Source of the DNA: an uncultured Prevotellaceae bacterium
GTDB taxonomy: Bacteria; Bacteroidota; Bacteroidia; Bacteroidales; Bacteroidaceae
Direction: 5' to 3'
Length of the DNA: 54,649 nucleotides
Assembly: GCA_900543815.1 (NCBI GenBank)
Contig: UQST01000018.1
Coordinates: forward strand, 1 to 54,649
Shown here: positions 35,834 through 44,670 of the stretch, piece after piece
Position numbering within the stretch: the first letter of the stretch is position 1
Layout: each line of letters opens with the position of its first letter
Program-made: the position numbers and the translations under genes
The notes under the pieces: model-generated
Database searches by the model: none
What the model saw: only the letters and a program-made list of their open reading frames with translations
Told to the model about the DNA's origin: nothing

Positions 35834-37114
35834 TTACTCGCCGGTGAACTGTCCCATAAAGAAGATGTTGCCGGTGCTGCGTTCGCTGATGATGTAAGCG
35901 AAGGGGCGGTCGGCATGGAACACCACGCTACGCTTAGCCTCAGGCTGCATCAGACTCATGCACATGATGGCGGCTGTTACGGCAGAGGCCTTTGTACCCT
36001 CCTCGCTCACCTCTATCTTGGCCTTCTGAAGCATCTTCGACACGCTGAACTGGCCGCTTGCAAACTGGCGGAAGTCGGCCTGCGGGGTGAAGATGAGCGG
36101 CGCACCCAGCTCTGCTATTACCTCATTGAGAGGCTGCTCCACCTCGGTGGTGAAGCGCGGGAGCTTCAGATCCACGTCACACTCAGCCATGTTGCCGAGC
36201 AAAGCCTCGTACTTCTCTCCGTTCATCCCAGCCATTATCTCACTCACCGGTTTGCCTTCGGCAGGCAGCAGCACGGTCATGCTGTAGGCTCCGTTACCGT
36301 AAGGGATGCGCACTGCCTGGTAGCCTTCACCGTCGGCATAATAGTAGTCGTCGTGGCGGTGCATCATGTTCACACGCTTCATGTCACGCGTATAGCCACG
36401 GAAAGGTTCCAGCTTGGTCTGCTTCTTGTCAAACTTATCAGCCCACGTTCCATTGAAGTAGATGGCGTTCATCAAGTAGGATACAGCCTGTGGGTCAACC
36501 TGGTCGATGATGCTGGGAATCATGCCGTGGGTCTGGTCGGAGCACCAGCCGTTGATGCGCTTGAGCGTCTTGGGGGAAGTGAAGTCCAGGCTCTCAACGC
36601 CCGCCTTATAGTTTCGCTCCACCGTCTTCTGGAACTCACTGTTCACCTTGAAGCGGTTGTTCACTGCCACATAATTGGCAATGTTCACCTTCACATCCCT
36701 GTCCATATGGCCTGCCTTCTCCATCATCATGCGCGAGAACACGTTGATGTTCCTCAGCGTAGGCTGGTTCTGTCCCTTGCCTGCCCAGCCCAGGGTGGCA
36801 AGCACCTGCTGTTGGGTGTCGCCGCCGGCGCCATTGGCCAGCATGCTCATCAGGTAGGTGACGCTCAAGGGCGATATTACGCGGGAGTCCATACCCATGG
36901 TCTTGCGGAAGAGATTGAAGGCAAAGTCATTGTTCTGCCCCACCATCTCGCGCTGTGCATCCGACAGCACCAGGTGAGAACCGTCGATGTCCTTGCTCAC
37001 ACTCCAGTTTGGTTCATCCTCTGCAGTTGTCTTATCCACTCTCGCCGAGCGGCAGCCTGTGAGTGCCACCGCTGCTGCGCCCATCAGGGCCATAGTCTTC
37101 ATCATACTTTTCAT
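35834..37114 (-). CDS. Serpin (serine/cysteine protease inhibitor) lipoprotein
   Basis: A 426-residue serpin with a lipoprotein signal (AAAVALTGC, lipidated Cys21). Serpin marks include NDFAFNLFRK, VISPLSVTYLMSMLANGAGG, YLMNAIYFNGTWADKF, and the C-terminal FHADRPFAYIISERSTGNIFFMGQF. The reactive-centre loop hinge is EVSEEGTKASAVTAA, followed by the predicted cleavage region IMCMSLMQPEAKRS. The small-residue hinge indicates an inhibitory serpin. The P1 residue is uncertain (Met or Cys likely), which would point to elastase-like or cysteine proteases. Bacterial serpins in gut Bacteroidota are thought to guard against host or self proteases. Surface anchoring and nearness to two M6 proteases and an M13 peptidase are suggestive, though serpins do not inhibit metalloproteases. 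Confidence 0.93.
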   Translation of the reverse strand: MKSMMKTMALMGAAAVALTGCRSARVDKTTAEDEPNWSVSKDIDGSHLVLSDAQREMVGQNNDFAFNLFRKTMGMDSRVISPLSVTYLMSMLANGAGGDTQQQVLATLGWAGKGQNQPTLRNINVFSRMMMEKAGHMDRDVKVNIANYVAVNNRFKVNSEFQKTVERNYKAGVESLDFTSPKTLKRINGWCSDQTHGMIPSIIDQVDPQAVSYLMNAIYFNGTWADKFDKKQTKLEPFRGYTRDMKRVNMMHRHDDYYYADGEGYQAVRIPYGNGAYSMTVLLPAEGKPVSEIMAGMNGEKYEALLGNMAECDVDLKLPRFTTEVEQPLNEVIAELGAPLIFTPQADFRQFASGQFSVSKMLQKAKIEVSEEGTKASAVTAAIMCMSLMQPEAKRSVVFHADRPFAYIISERSTGNIFFMGQFTGE

Positions 37115-37213
37115 ATCTGTCTTTGTTATGTCCTTTTACACCTGAAACGGCGGAACCAGGCATTCCTTGCCCGCTCCCGCCGCCTTTAACTTTGTTTAAC
37201 TATATCATAGCCT

Positions 37214-38425
37214 TTACTCCAGCACCCACACTTTGGTCTCGTGGGAAGCCACTGTGCCGGTCCACTTGGTGGCCTTGGATGCTATCTGCTTGTGCACCCA
37301 AATGTCGCGCAGGCGGTATTTGCCGGTGAGGCCGAGGGAGCGGAAATCCACGGTGATACGCCTGTCCTGGTCGGCGGTGTTTATCAGCGCCACCGCATGA
37401 CGGCCGCCCGAGAGTTCGCGCACAAAGATCTGCTGGTCGTCCTGGCACACCTTGCGCTCGGCTGCCTTGCCCAGCGCATCCTGGTTGATGGCAATGGCCT
37501 CGGCATTGGAGATTATCCGCAGGTCGTCGGCAGTGAGCTTACGCATGTCGTTTGACAGGGCGAGGGGCGACGACATCATGCACCAGAGGCTCATCTGAGT
37601 CTGGTACTCATGCTGGGTACAGCCTTTGCCGCCCAGGTCGCTCGATGGTCCGCCCTTGCCGTTGAGCCCTACCACCAGCATATCCATATCGGGCCACTGG
37701 CCGTGGCGTACGTATGGACTGAGCGGAGCAGTGATGTTGATGATGTCCAGGATGCCCATGCCACCCTGGTGAATTTCGTCCTTCCACATGTCACGCACAT
37801 CGTAGCTGGTGCGCCAGAGCTGGCCGCCCACATGCTCGCACCACTCCTCGCCCTGACGCTGACCCCACTCGCAGATGCCGAGCACGATGTCGCGTCCGCT
37901 TTTCTGCAGGGCGTCGGCCATGGCGCGGTAGCGTCGGCGCGCCGTGGCACTGTCCTCAGGTGCGTTGCAGTAGTCATACTTCAGATAGTCAATGCCCCAT
38001 GAAGCAAAGGTGCGGGCATCCTGCTCCTCAAACCCCAGACTGGCGGTAGCACCGGCGCAGGTGAGCTGTGCGGCATCGGAATAGATTCCGAGCTTCATGC
38101 CACGCGCATGAACATAGTCGGCCAGCGCCTTGATGCCCGACGGGAACTTCTTTGGGTCGGGGATGATATTGTTGTGCATGTCTCGTCCGCCCTGCCACAG
38201 GTCGTCGATGAAGAGGTATTTGTAGCCTGCCTCCACCAGGCCGCTTGCCACCATGGCATCGGCTGTCTCGCGGATAAGTTGCTCGTTGATGTCGCCTTTG
38301 AACATGTTCCAGGTCATCCATCCCATGGGTGGAGTGGGTGCCAGTTCGCGCCGCGGAGTAGGCTGGGCCTGCGTGCCTGCCGAAAGCATGGCCACCAGAC
38401 AGAGTGATAAGAAGCTTTTCTTCAT
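37214..38425 (-). CDS. GH27 alpha-galactosidase
   Basis: A 403-residue secreted enzyme with a signal peptide (LCLVAMLSAGTQA, ~1-20) and the GH27 start TPPMGWMTWNMF. The catalytic nucleophile is D151 in LKYDYC and the acid/base is probably D209 in RTSYDVRD. The barrel is followed by a C-terminal beta domain (~310-403, ending KVWVLE). GH27 enzymes release alpha-linked galactose (or, in some members, N-acetylgalactosamine or arabinose) from oligosaccharides. Other family signs are GLEEQDARTFASWGIDYLK-like sequence at ~130-150 and MSLWCMMSSPLALSNDMR. It stands alone, about 100 nt downstream on the same strand come no further genes, and no SusC/SusD pair is near. Confidence 0.93.
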   Translation of the reverse strand: MKKSFLSLCLVAMLSAGTQAQPTPRRELAPTPPMGWMTWNMFKGDINEQLIRETADAMVASGLVEAGYKYLFIDDLWQGGRDMHNNIIPDPKKFPSGIKALADYVHARGMKLGIYSDAAQLTCAGATASLGFEEQDARTFASWGIDYLKYDYCNAPEDSATARRRYRAMADALQKSGRDIVLGICEWGQRQGEEWCEHVGGQLWRTSYDVRDMWKDEIHQGGMGILDIINITAPLSPYVRHGQWPDMDMLVVGLNGKGGPSSDLGGKGCTQHEYQTQMSLWCMMSSPLALSNDMRKLTADDLRIISNAEAIAINQDALGKAAERKVCQDDQQIFVRELSGGRHAVALINTADQDRRITVDFRSLGLTGKYRLRDIWVHKQIASKATKWTGTVASHETKVWVLE

Positions 38426-38568
38426 GTGTTATAAATGTGTTGTTGGTTGGCAGGAAGCCTTTGTCTGGCCTCCTGGATAATAGTTTCCTGCGCGAAGATA
38501 CGGCTTTTTTCGCACCCCGCACACAAGTACGGGGAGAATGTTTACAGACTGGCGGGAAAGGGACGGGC

Positions 38569-38625
38569 ACCCGGCACGCGCGGCACAGGATGCCGCACCG
38601 CTTGTGCAAGCATGCTGCACAGACA
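38569..38625. repeat. Possible degenerate 22-nt repeat units
   Basis: CGGCACGCGCGG, CGCACCGCTTGT and TGCACAGACAGC fall at 22-nt steps in the gap between the GH27 gene and the 1166-residue gene. The segment GTGCAAGCATGCT (38604 region) is also found in the GH76 terminator loop (8765-8777). Only a weak member of the repeat family. Confidence 0.4.
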
Positions 38626-38628
38626 GCA

Positions 38629-38662
38629 AAGGGGCGGACCGCCATGCGACCCGCCCCTCTCT
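38629..38662 (-). terminator. Terminator of the 1166-residue protein gene
   Basis: AGGGGCGG / CCGCCCCT with a 14-nt loop; on the minus strand it runs into CCTTTGC. It lies about 30 nt after the stop codon at 38692. Confidence 0.6.
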
Positions 38663-38691
38663 GCTTATCATTCAAAGAGAGTCCAATGCTC

Positions 38692-41600
38692 TCACTTATA
38701 CATCACCTTTTTACCATTGACGATGTTCACGCCCTTCTGGATGCGGCTGAGGCGCTGGCCCTGGAGGTTGTAGATGGCTGTGCCATTCTGCTGCCAGGGA
38801 GCCACCTGCTCGCTTACACCCTCGATGCCAGTGGGCTTCTCCGTGCCGTAATACAGCAGACGGAAGTTGTCGGCCACTACCCAATCGAACTTGGTGCAGT
38901 CTGTCTTCTCAAAGCCAATGCTGAGGAAGCCCTTGTTCTCCTCGGTCACCTCGAAGAGGATGGGCGTTGCCCAGTAGCATCCATTCTGGAAGTATTCCTC
39001 GGCTGCGCTGGAGCAGTTGTCGGGATAGCGCAGTGTGCCTGTTGCGTCGAGGCGTCCCAGACCAGGCACCTTATTGGCGTAGTCGGTGATGAAGGGCACC
39101 TTGCCGGTCACCTTACCATCGCCCTCGCCTGCAATGAGGAAGGCGTTGGAAGCAAGTTCCTCACCTGCAATATACTTGGCAGCGTGGTTATCATAGTTTC
39201 CGTCGCGATAGTAAATCTGTGCGGTGAGCGTGTACCAACCGGGCAGAATGGCATCGTTGAAGATTTCCTGTGTGACAGAGCCTGTGGTGCAGTTCCATGA
39301 CTCGAGCACGAAATCGGGATGGTTGCCACCACGACCCCATACGCCCAGGCCGTAGCTCTCTGCTCCGTTGTTGTCGGTACCCTTGCCCATATCCAGTCTC
39401 CATGCGCTGACGTCGAGGCGCTGGTCCAGTCCGGGGTTCGTGATAAGCTGTGTGGCCTCCACGGGCTTCTCGCTGGTGGCTGTCAGCATGAGTTCATCCA
39501 TCTCCTTCTGACTGATGAGCATCCACTGGTTGGCCTCGCTGCTGGCAGTCTTCATGTCGGTATCCACCACGTTGTAAGAGAGCTTGAACCTGTTGTCCTT
39601 GCCGTCGCGATAACCCAGCATGAGGGTTTCGGCCTCGGGGTCATTGTTCACACGCACGATGTTGAACACATTGGGCTTACCCTCTACAGGCTGGAAGTCC
39701 CATGCATCATTAGTGTCGCAATCCACATAGCCACCGTAGTTCATGAAGTCGTTCTGTCCCATGGTGCCATTGGGGCGCATGGTCTCGATGCGGTAGCCAC
39801 GCTCCAGAGGATTGTTGTCTCTATCGACGTTAATCAGGCGGAAGGCGTTACTTGCGTATGCCAGAGCGAGGTGTGCACCCCAGTTCTCACCGCCACAGAG
39901 GAACAGACGCTCGCCTACATTATATATATAATAGGCTCCGTCGGGATAGTCGGGGTCGGCTGTCTCGGCGATATAAGCCTGTGGCTGGCTGCCCACATAA
40001 GCCTCGGAGCGGCGCTCCAGGGCATTGCGCTTGCGTGCCAGGCGCAGGGGGCTGAGCAGATTGTTGGTTTCGGTGTTCGTCTCACAAGAGTCTATCTTGG
40101 CCTTTGCCGCGCTGATGGCCTCCTCGAGATAGCCTTTGTCCTTGGTCTGCTCGCATATGGCGATGGTCTGCAGCAGGATGTTCACGTCACCGGCATAGTT
40201 GAGGATGGTGTTGATGCTTGTCTTCAGGTTCTTGGCATACTCCTTCACCTCGGCTGCATCCTTGTTGACCTCCAGCTCCTGGCGTCCTGCCTGGGCCAGA
40301 CTATCGAGCTTGGCCTGCATGGCCTTGGTGAGTGTGGTCTTGGTCTCAGCCAGTGCAATGACAGCCTTCAGTTCATCTGCACACTCATCATAGTTGACTT
40401 CCTCCACATTGATACCGCAGTCATAGAAGCGTCCGCCAAAGTTCTGCTGGATATAAGTGGCGATGACATTCTTGCCCTCACGCAGATACTTGGCAGGGAT
40501 ATGCACCTGCTTGGGGTTCTTTCCGTCGGTCCATCCGTCGAACTTCTGCAGCAGATGGCCGTTGACATAGGTCTCATAGGAGTCATCGTGGCACACATTG
40601 AGTGAATAGCTCAGGCGCTCGTTGACCTTGTCGAGCGTGAAGGTACGGCGCACCCAGTAGTTGGTGTTATGACCCTCAGCGCCGTCGGCCTGATAGTCGA
40701 GGTGTCCCATGTGTCCTGGCCAGATGCTCTTAAGCTCGGGCATATAGCCTGCGTTGCCCATCGGCATCTCCTGGTCGCTCCACATCGAGTCGTCGAAGTC
40801 GGGCTCTATCCAGCTTTTGGTCTCCACCCTACCGTCTATCACGGGGTCCTTGATCTGCTTGACCTGATAGGTCTCAGAGAGGTCCTCCTCAGAGCGGATG
40901 GTATCGATGTCGGTCACGTAGCAGTAGTTGAAGTACGATGTACCTATCCACAACTCCTTCTCATCGGTCTCGTCCATGAGGCTCATGCCGCTGATGGTCA
41001 CATCGGTACCCTTCTCCTCGTTGGCGAAGTTGAAGACGACTTTCATGTTGTTGAGTTCTGTACCTACGAAAGGAACCTCGCAATCGGTCACCTCGCCCGC
41101 ATCGATACGGAACTTCTCCTGTGCTCCCACCACCTCGTCATTGTCGTTCTCGGTCACCTTCACCGTCACGTCCTCCAGAGTCTGGTTGGCTGTCAGGTGC
41201 AGTTTGAGCGTATATTCCTTATCGGCACTCAGCTTGATGGGGGTCTTGAAGTGCACCTGCTGTCCCCACTCACCGGGATTTCTGCCCAGCAGATGTACGG
41301 TGTATTGGTCGTCGGCCTGTGCCTCGTAGAGTTTCTCCCAGTCGTGCAGGCCGCCGGTATCGTAGCCTCCCCATGAGTTGAAGAGCACCTTGCCGGTCCA
41401 CGGAGTCACGTAGCCCATATCCACTCCGCCCTGTACGCTGGTGTACAGACCGCAGTCGGCAAAGGCGCCGCCCCAGTTCTGGTGCACATGCACCGCCAGC
41501 ATGTTCTGCTCGCCATTGAGCTTGATGAGTGCTTTCTGCTCGTCAGTGAGCTTGACGTAAGCGTTGTCGTCCCATCCCTTCTGGTAGGTGGGGAAGGAGT

Positions 41601-42192
41601 CGGTCACTTCTCCAAACTCGTCCGTATTGTAGTTCCAGTGGTCTATCTCCCAGCCGGTGCGCTGATAGATGAGTTCTCCGTTGAGATAGTATTCGCATGG
41701 TGCGTCGTCGTGACCGCAGCTGAGATACACATCGCCCGACAGTAGGCGGTCGGTGGTAAAGAAGCGGCGGAAGTAGATGTCGGCCATCACCTCGTTGGTG
41801 GTCCACTGATAAGAGGGGCGTCCATTGTAGTTCTCGGCACTGTGGAACGGAGCGTTGCGCACCTCCCACTTGATAGGCTCCTGCTTCTCTTCGTTGTAGC
41901 CCACGGTGGCTGTATCGTAGGCAGCCTCGTACCACTGGTGTCCGTTGGCATCCTCAGCAGGCACACCGCTTACGGTATTGAAGAAGGGATTGGCTTCATC
42001 GCCCTCTCCATACCGCATGCCAGTGTTATAGACCCAGGTCTGCGCGCTCCACTCCTTATCGCCGTCATAGCGCGACGAAGGAGCAATGACAATGTTGGCA
42101 CCCACCACCAGCAGGCCTTCTGCCGATGCGGGAACAACGAGCGAAGGCACAGACATCAGTCCGAGCATCGCTGTGAGTAGTTGTCTCTTCAT
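38692..42192 (-). CDS. Large secreted multi-module protein (carbohydrate-binding-like), no catalytic domain recognised
   Basis: An 1166-residue protein with signal peptide (~1-24). Two galactose-binding-like jelly-roll regions share the pattern 'YF.rr.F....LS....C.DD..YYLNG.L......W' (~130-270 and ~475-600); compare YLSCGHDDAPCEYYLNGELI with NVCHDDSYETYVNGHLL. Between them lies a beta domain (~280-440, GGYDTGGLHDWEKLYEAQ). A charged helical stretch (~605-740) resembles cell-surface 'FIVAR' spacers. A ricin/beta-trefoil-like part (~745-905) and a CBM4/9-like part (~915-1110, LITNPGLDQRLDVSAWRLD) follow. The end is the Prevotella sorting tail (IYNLQGQRLSRIQKGVNIV ... KKVMYK). It is probably a glycan- or surface-binding protein. 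I found no hydrolase active site but cannot exclude an unknown one. Own promoter at 42383-42413. Confidence 0.7.
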   Translation of the reverse strand: MKRQLLTAMLGLMSVPSLVVPASAEGLLVVGANIVIAPSSRYDGDKEWSAQTWVYNTGMRYGEGDEANPFFNTVSGVPAEDANGHQWYEAAYDTATVGYNEEKQEPIKWEVRNAPFHSAENYNGRPSYQWTTNEVMADIYFRRFFTTDRLLSGDVYLSCGHDDAPCEYYLNGELIYQRTGWEIDHWNYNTDEFGEVTDSFPTYQKGWDDNAYVKLTDEQKALIKLNGEQNMLAVHVHQNWGGAFADCGLYTSVQGGVDMGYVTPWTGKVLFNSWGGYDTGGLHDWEKLYEAQADDQYTVHLLGRNPGEWGQQVHFKTPIKLSADKEYTLKLHLTANQTLEDVTVKVTENDNDEVVGAQEKFRIDAGEVTDCEVPFVGTELNNMKVVFNFANEEKGTDVTISGMSLMDETDEKELWIGTSYFNYCYVTDIDTIRSEEDLSETYQVKQIKDPVIDGRVETKSWIEPDFDDSMWSDQEMPMGNAGYMPELKSIWPGHMGHLDYQADGAEGHNTNYWVRRTFTLDKVNERLSYSLNVCHDDSYETYVNGHLLQKFDGWTDGKNPKQVHIPAKYLREGKNVIATYIQQNFGGRFYDCGINVEEVNYDECADELKAVIALAETKTTLTKAMQAKLDSLAQAGRQELEVNKDAAEVKEYAKNLKTSINTILNYAGDVNILLQTIAICEQTKDKGYLEEAISAAKAKIDSCETNTETNNLLSPLRLARKRNALERRSEAYVGSQPQAYIAETADPDYPDGAYYIYNVGERLFLCGGENWGAHLALAYASNAFRLINVDRDNNPLERGYRIETMRPNGTMGQNDFMNYGGYVDCDTNDAWDFQPVEGKPNVFNIVRVNNDPEAETLMLGYRDGKDNRFKLSYNVVDTDMKTASSEANQWMLISQKEMDELMLTATSEKPVEATQLITNPGLDQRLDVSAWRLDMGKGTDNNGAESYGLGVWGRGGNHPDFVLESWNCTTGSVTQEIFNDAILPGWYTLTAQIYYRDGNYDNHAAKYIAGEELASNAFLIAGEGDGKVTGKVPFITDYANKVPGLGRLDATGTLRYPDNCSSAAEEYFQNGCYWATPILFEVTEENKGFLSIGFEKTDCTKFDWVVADNFRLLYYGTEKPTGIEGVSEQVAPWQQNGTAIYNLQGQRLSRIQKGVNIVNGKKVMYK

Positions 42193-42382
42193 AGATAATT
42201 GCTTTTTTATTGGTTAATGACTTTTCTTTCGTATGGGATTTCTCTACCCTGCTGCACCTCCTCCGGCCCGCTGGCCTTGGTCGTCTGTGGGATATGTCCT
42301 GTCGCTTGCGACACGCTCCTCTGTGCAGCACAACGAGGGAACGTTTTCCCCTCATGCTTTTGTTTTTTTGCTATAATCATTG

Positions 42383-42413
42383 CAAATTTATCAAGATTCT
42401 GTGATAAATCCAA
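42383..42413 (-). promoter_or_regulatory. Promoter of the 1166-residue protein gene
   Basis: On the minus strand TTG (42411-42413), 20-nt spacer, TAAATTTG (42383-42390). Start near 42376, so the leader is long (~185 nt). Confidence 0.72.
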
Positions 42414-42549
42414 CCATCCAGCCTACTTTTTTTGCCAAAGAACCGCTTTTTGTGGTATTTTTCTATACGATTGCTGGAAATCCTTTGCCCCGTGCCATGC
42501 CCCACCGAAGCCCGGTGCCCAATTCATCACTGCGCGTACCGAGGAGTGA

Positions 42550-42769
42550 TGCCGCAGCATCGGGACGGGGACGGAATGCGCTGCCTGATGACCCGCCCCA
42601 TGGTAAGACAAAAAACGCAGCGCGCTGCATCGGCATACGCAGCGCGCTGCGATGGCAAATGCAATGCGCTGCATGGGCACATGCACCGCACTGCGTTTTC
42701 GGGAGCAGAACTGCGGGGCTTTGGCTGCAGCGGGCCGAGGGTGTGAGTCACAGACATTGCCAATGCCCG
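42550..42769. repeat. 22-nt periodic repeat array D (about 10 units, 4 strong)
   Basis: Strong units start at 42616, 42638, 42660 and 42682 (GCAGCGCGCTGC twice, GCAATGCGCTGC, GCACCGCACTGC). Weaker units continue in the same 22-nt register on both sides: 42572 (GGAATGCGCTGC), 42704 (GCAGAACTGCGG), 42726 (GCAGCGGGCCGA) and 42748 (CACAGACATTGC). The array occupies the 914-nt gap upstream of the 1166-residue gene and downstream of thrC. No coding frame fits. Confidence 0.85.
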
Positions 42770-42871
42770 AGGAAAGGCTTCCCCTGCGCCATCATCTCCG
42801 CCGGCCGGGATGGACCAAAGCCGTGCCAGGGCAGAAAAATCGGTCTGCGCCACCTCGTCTGCCCTATTTGC

Positions 42872-42976
42872 TCAGGAAAACGGGAATGGTGAGGAGATGG
42901 AGCAAGCTTCTCCAATGGCCTCTCCTATACCATTGACCCAGGAAAACAAGAATGATGCCAAGATGGAACAAGCATC
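42872..42976. repeat. Two ~39-nt direct repeats, 66 nt apart
   Basis: The copy at 42872-42910 (CAGGAAAACGGGAATGGTG ...) and the copy at 42938-42976 (CAGGAAAACAAGAATGATG ...) match at about three quarters of positions and share AGATGGA.CAAGC.TC at their ends. The offset is 66 nt, the same as the direct repeats beside array A. Confidence 0.7.
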
Positions 42977-43002
42977 CCGCCCGCCCCCACCTGCTCGCAT
43001 GA

Positions 43003-43051
43003 AAACGCAGAAGGGCTGCGTCACGTAGCGTGTGACACAACCCTTCTGTTA
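43003..43051 (-). terminator. Terminator of thrC
   Basis: AGAAGGG / CCCTTCT outer stem with an inner GTCACGTAGCGTGTGAC hairpin, followed on the minus strand by GCGTTTTCAT. It ends about 55 nt after the thrC stop. Confidence 0.65.
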
Positions 43052-43106
43052 TAATATATAATGTGTCGCTCCCGCATGGCGATGCCCATGCGGGAAGCGC
43101 GCTGGT

Positions 43107-44411
43107 TCACTGTGCCAGCAGGAACTGCTTGAAGTCCTGGAAGTCGCGGCTCATGGGCACGCTCTGCTTCTCGCCCTTCATGAAGGCAGCCAGGCGGGCG
43201 GGAATCTCCACGGTGTGGCCCGTGATGCCCTCCACCACGCTCTTGAACTTGGCCGGATGGGCCGTTTCGAGGAAGAAGCCGGTCTCGCCCTCCTGCAATC
43301 CCTCCTGCAAGGCCCGATAGCCGCAAGCGCCGTGGGGGTCCAGCTGGTAGCCGGTCTGGCGCAGGCAGTCGCGCACTGTGTCGGCTATCTGGGCATCGCT
43401 GAATGTGGCACCCGCGATGTCGGCACGTATGGCCTCAACACTATGGCCATACAGGTCCAGGATGCGTGCGAAGTTGCTGGGATCGCCCACATCCATGGCG
43501 TTGGCTATGGTCTGCAGGCTGGCCATGGGCGCATACTCGCCCGTCTGAAGGTACTTGTAGAATACGTCGTTGGCATTGTTGGCGGCGATGAAGCGGCTCA
43601 CGGGCAGTCCCATACGCTTGCCTATGAGGGCCGAACAGATATTGCCGAAATTGCCGCTGGGCACACAGGCCACCACCCTGTCCTGCTTGCCCATGCGCTG
43701 GAGCTGGGCGCAGGCGTAGAAGTAATAGAAGCTCTGGGGCAGGAAACGCGCCACGTTGATGCTGTTGGCACTGGTGAGGCGCATGTGCGAGGTGAGTTCG
43801 TGGTCCATGAAAGCGCTCTTGACCAGTGCCTGACAGTCGTCGAACACGCCGTCAATCTCCAGTGCGGTGATGTTCTGACCGAGTGTGGTGAACTGACACT
43901 CCTGTATGGGACTCACCTTCCCCTTGGGATAAAGTACATACACATGGATGCCCGGTACGCCCAGGAAGCCATTGGCCACAGCCGACCCAGTGTCGCCCGA
44001 GGTGGCCACCAGCACATTCACCAGCCTCTGCTCTCCGCTCTGGCGGATGAAGTGACCCAGCAGGCGGGCCATGAAACGCGCGCCCACATCCTTGAAGGCC
44101 AGCGTGGGTCCGTGGAAGAGTTCGAGTGAGTAGATATTCGGAGCCACCTCCACCAGAGGCACGTCGAAGCTGAGGGTGTCACGCACAAGCGCATGCAACT
44201 GGTCCTGAGGCACGTCCTCACCAAAGAAGCAGTCGGCCACGCGGCATGCGATATCCTGAAAGGAATAGTCGCCCAGATGGGTGAGAAACTCAGGGGAGAG
44301 GGGTACGATGCGCTCTGGCATGTAGAGGCCGCGGTCTTCGGCCAAGCCCTGCACCACGGCCTTCTCCAGTGAGGCCAGCGGTGCTTTACCATTGGTACTG
44401 TAGTACTTCAT
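43107..44411 (-). CDS. thrC: Threonine synthase
   Basis: A 434-residue PLP enzyme of the bacterial/fungal-type threonine synthase family, converting O-phosphohomoserine to threonine. It starts MKYYSTNGKAPLASLEKAV, as in other Bacteroidota ThrC. The PLP lysine is K107 in HGPTLAFKDVGARF; the phosphate-binding loop ATSGDTGSA and SINVARFLPQSFYYF are also clear. The frame is open to 44771 upstream, but that sequence is the intergenic region and lacks resemblance, so ATG 44411 is used. It is the last gene of the thrA-kinase-thrC set, separated from the kinase gene by 259 nt in which I see no clear promoter. The 3' terminator is at 43003-43051. Confidence 0.95.
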   Translation of the reverse strand: MKYYSTNGKAPLASLEKAVVQGLAEDRGLYMPERIVPLSPEFLTHLGDYSFQDIACRVADCFFGEDVPQDQLHALVRDTLSFDVPLVEVAPNIYSLELFHGPTLAFKDVGARFMARLLGHFIRQSGEQRLVNVLVATSGDTGSAVANGFLGVPGIHVYVLYPKGKVSPIQECQFTTLGQNITALEIDGVFDDCQALVKSAFMDHELTSHMRLTSANSINVARFLPQSFYYFYACAQLQRMGKQDRVVACVPSGNFGNICSALIGKRMGLPVSRFIAANNANDVFYKYLQTGEYAPMASLQTIANAMDVGDPSNFARILDLYGHSVEAIRADIAGATFSDAQIADTVRDCLRQTGYQLDPHGACGYRALQEGLQEGETGFFLETAHPAKFKSVVEGITGHTVEIPARLAAFMKGEKQSVPMSRDFQDFKQFLLAQ

Positions 44412-44670
44412 ATTCTTTACGTCTTTATGAGGTCGTGGGGAGAACCGGGTGACTGTATGGCCGCGCCTTCCTGTTACGCCTGGCCTTCTCACCTTCTCCA
44501 TTGTCCCACCAACCTTCACCAGTATTATTCGTCCCTTGTGAGGTGATATGTTATTGTCTGCAACTGTCTGGCTTGTACGCCCGCATGGGCATGCCACACA
44601 TCTGCCGCCCGCCTTCGGCCCGGTTCTTGGGGGCTTCTTCTTCCCCGAAAAGTTCTCCGGACCATATGCC

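Noticed and set aside
37200..42192. A polysaccharide utilisation locus around the GH27 gene
   Set aside because: No SusC/SusD pair, no hybrid two-component system or sigma/anti-sigma pair is found; genes have separate promoters or terminators.
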